A stretch of 7,074 nt of DNA, from positions 1 to 7,074 of the forward strand of contig JBALXS010000191.1 of the NCBI GenBank assembly GCA_036960485.1. Reading direction: 5' to 3'. This DNA is from Rs1 sp036960485 (lineage in GTDB: Bacteria > Pseudomonadota > Gammaproteobacteria > Pseudomonadales > Balneatricaceae). Below the pieces are notes generated by a model. That model saw only the letters and a program-made list of their open reading frames with translations, was not told the DNA's origin and did not search any database. Shown piece after piece: positions 5,843-7,074 of the stretch (the stretch's first letter is position 1; every line of letters begins with the position of its first letter). The position numbers and the translations under genes are program-made.

Positions 5843-7074
5843 TTATAGAAAGGTTCTAACTTTAGTTAACGAAGTAAAGAACATAGCTACTTCTTCTTGT
5901 GTGTTATAAAGAGAAAACGATGCGCGTACTGTGCCTGAAATGCCCAGCTCATTCATCAATGGCATGGTACAATGATGACCTGTTCGCACTGCAATACCTT
6001 GTTGATTAAGTAACGTACCCACATCACTTGGATGCGAATCCCCCATGAGAAAAGAAAAAATAGCCGTCTTGTTTTTTGCCGTACCATAGAGATGTATATC
6101 ATCCATACTCTTTGACAACTCTAGACAATAATTTAGTAAGCGCTCTTCATGTAGCATGGCACCAACTCGATCAATACCATTAAAGTAATCTATTGCCGCA
6201 CCAAGTCCGACAGCGCCGGCAACATTAGGCGTACCTGCTTCAAATTTATAAGGTAATTCATTCCATGTTGCTTGTTGAAAAGTCACCGTTTTGATCATTT
6301 CACCACCGGTTTGAAACGGGGGGAGCTGCTCTAGACGTTCTTCTTTACCGTATAAAACGCCAATACCCGTAGGACCAAATAACTTATGACCGGAGAAAGC
6401 ATAAAAGTCACAATCAAGTTGCTGCACATCAACAGCACAATGAGCAATAGCTTGCGCACCATCTATCACGGTAATAGCACCAACTTGCTTTGCACACTGC
6501 ACAATTTCTTTAACCGGATTAATCGTACCGAGCGCATTAGATACATGCGTTATGGCAACAACAGCGGTATTTTTATTGAGTAGTTTTTTATAAATTGAAA
6601 AATTTAGCTCGCCTTGCTCATTTATTGGTACAACCACAAGTTTCGCACCGCTTCGCTGTGCTGCCATTTGCCAAGGAACAATATTGGCATGGTGCTCCAT
6701 TGCCGAAATAAGAATTTCATCTCCGGGCTTTAAAAGACTTTGCCCTAATCCGCTAGCGATCATATTAATCGCTTCCGTTGTCCCTTTGGTCCAAATTATT
6801 TCATGACTATGTTTTGCATTAATAAAATGCTTTACGTTACTCCGTGCATTCTCGAATAGCTCAGTGGCGTTATCACTTAAGGTATGAGCACCTCGATGCA
6901 CATTAGCATTACTATTTTCATAAAATTGATTTACAGCATTAATCACACACTGTGGTTTTTGCGTCGTGGCCGCATTATCCAAATAAATTAACGGTCGGCC
7001 TTTAACTTGTGTGTTTAATAGCGGGAAATCTTGCCTAATTTTAGCAATATCGAAGCTGTTGTCAGAGCTAATGT
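5843..7074 (-). CDS. sufS: Cysteine desulfurase SufS (start beyond the right edge)
   Basis: SufS is a PLP enzyme that converts cysteine to alanine and holds the sulfur as a persulfide for SufE. The frame is open to the right edge, giving 409 visible residues; E. coli SufS has 406, so only a few residues can be missing. The visible N-terminus (FDIAKIRQDFPLL, then PLIYLDNAATTQKP) is typical of the family, so a TTG at 6980-6982 is an internal Leu codon and not the start. NVHRGAHTLS, EHHANIVPW, and VIDGAQ follow. SGHKLFGPTG contains the PLP lysine (codon 6383-6385) and RTGHHCTMPLM the catalytic cysteine (codon 5969-5971). Their spacing equals that of Lys226 and Cys364 in E. coli. The short RTGHHC loop marks a group II, SufE-dependent desulfurase, in agreement with sufE downstream. 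sufB, sufC, sufD and any iscR would be expected beyond the right edge. Confidence 0.97.
   Translation of the reverse strand, partial: ISSDNSFDIAKIRQDFPLLNTQVKGRPLIYLDNAATTQKPQCVINAVNQFYENSNANVHRGAHTLSDNATELFENARSNVKHFINAKHSHEIIWTKGTTEAINMIASGLGQSLLKPGDEILISAMEHHANIVPWQMAAQRSGAKLVVVPINEQGELNFSIYKKLLNKNTAVVAITHVSNALGTINPVKEIVQCAKQVGAITVIDGAQAIAHCAVDVQQLDCDFYAFSGHKLFGPTGIGVLYGKEERLEQLPPFQTGGEMIKTVTFQQATWNELPYKFEAGTPNVAGAVGLGAAIDYFNGIDRVGAMLHEERLLNYCLELSKSMDDIHLYGTAKNKTAIFSFLMGDSHPSDVGTLLNQQGIAVRTGHHCTMPLMNELGISGTVRASFSLYNTQEEVAMFFTSLTKVRTFL

Noticed and set aside
6980..6982. TTG as the sufS start (379-residue protein)
   Set aside because: The frame continues upstream through conserved SufS N-terminal residues to the window edge, so the TTG is an internal leucine.

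Overview
All eight genes recognised in this window lie on the minus strand, so the sequence reads right to left. The gene families point to a proteobacterium, probably gamma- or betaproteobacterial. The signs are a SufA/SufE-type SUF system, a 260-residue Azotobacter/Pseudomonas-type ferredoxin-NADP reductase ending in FVEK, and a MoaA with the long N-terminus I associate with betaproteobacteria and some gammaproteobacteria. I cannot name the genus.

Right part (7074 down to about 2505): the tail of a SUF iron-sulfur assembly operon. The order is sufS (its start lies beyond the right edge), sufA, sufT, sufE, lipA, fpr. Gaps are short (45, 58, 68 and 21 bases) and sufT/sufE overlap by one base, so one transcript is likely. 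SufS removes sulfur from cysteine, SufE passes it on, SufA carries or transfers clusters, and SufT is an accessory maturation factor. LipA is a radical SAM enzyme that consumes its own auxiliary [4Fe-4S] cluster as sulfur donor, and Fpr can reduce the ferredoxin or flavodoxin that drives such enzymes. The cluster therefore reads as cluster supply, a heavy cluster consumer, and its electron source.

Middle (2305-2504): a 200-base gap. It changes from AT-rich beside fpr to GC-rich with two hairpin-forming segments just upstream of selO. A CUCCUC stretch there can pair with the selO ribosome binding site. I see no clear promoter or intrinsic terminator.

Left part (2304 down to 1): selO, a protein adenylyltransferase of the pseudokinase fold (long form, C-terminal SCSS), then after 40 bases moaA, the molybdopterin GTP 3',8-cyclase, cut by the left edge. 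This part looks richer in GC than the suf part. MoaA is another iron-sulfur radical SAM enzyme, and known SelO targets include redox proteins and a 2-oxoglutarate dehydrogenase component, so a loose link to the suf-lipA-fpr genes is possible but unproven.

I found no tRNA, rRNA, CRISPR, insertion sequence or credible plus-strand gene. Nothing here is clearly a new system. The most unusual points are the suf-lipA-fpr linkage, the structured selO leader, the shifted cysteine in the SelO activation loop, and a perfect 11-bp hairpin inside moaA.
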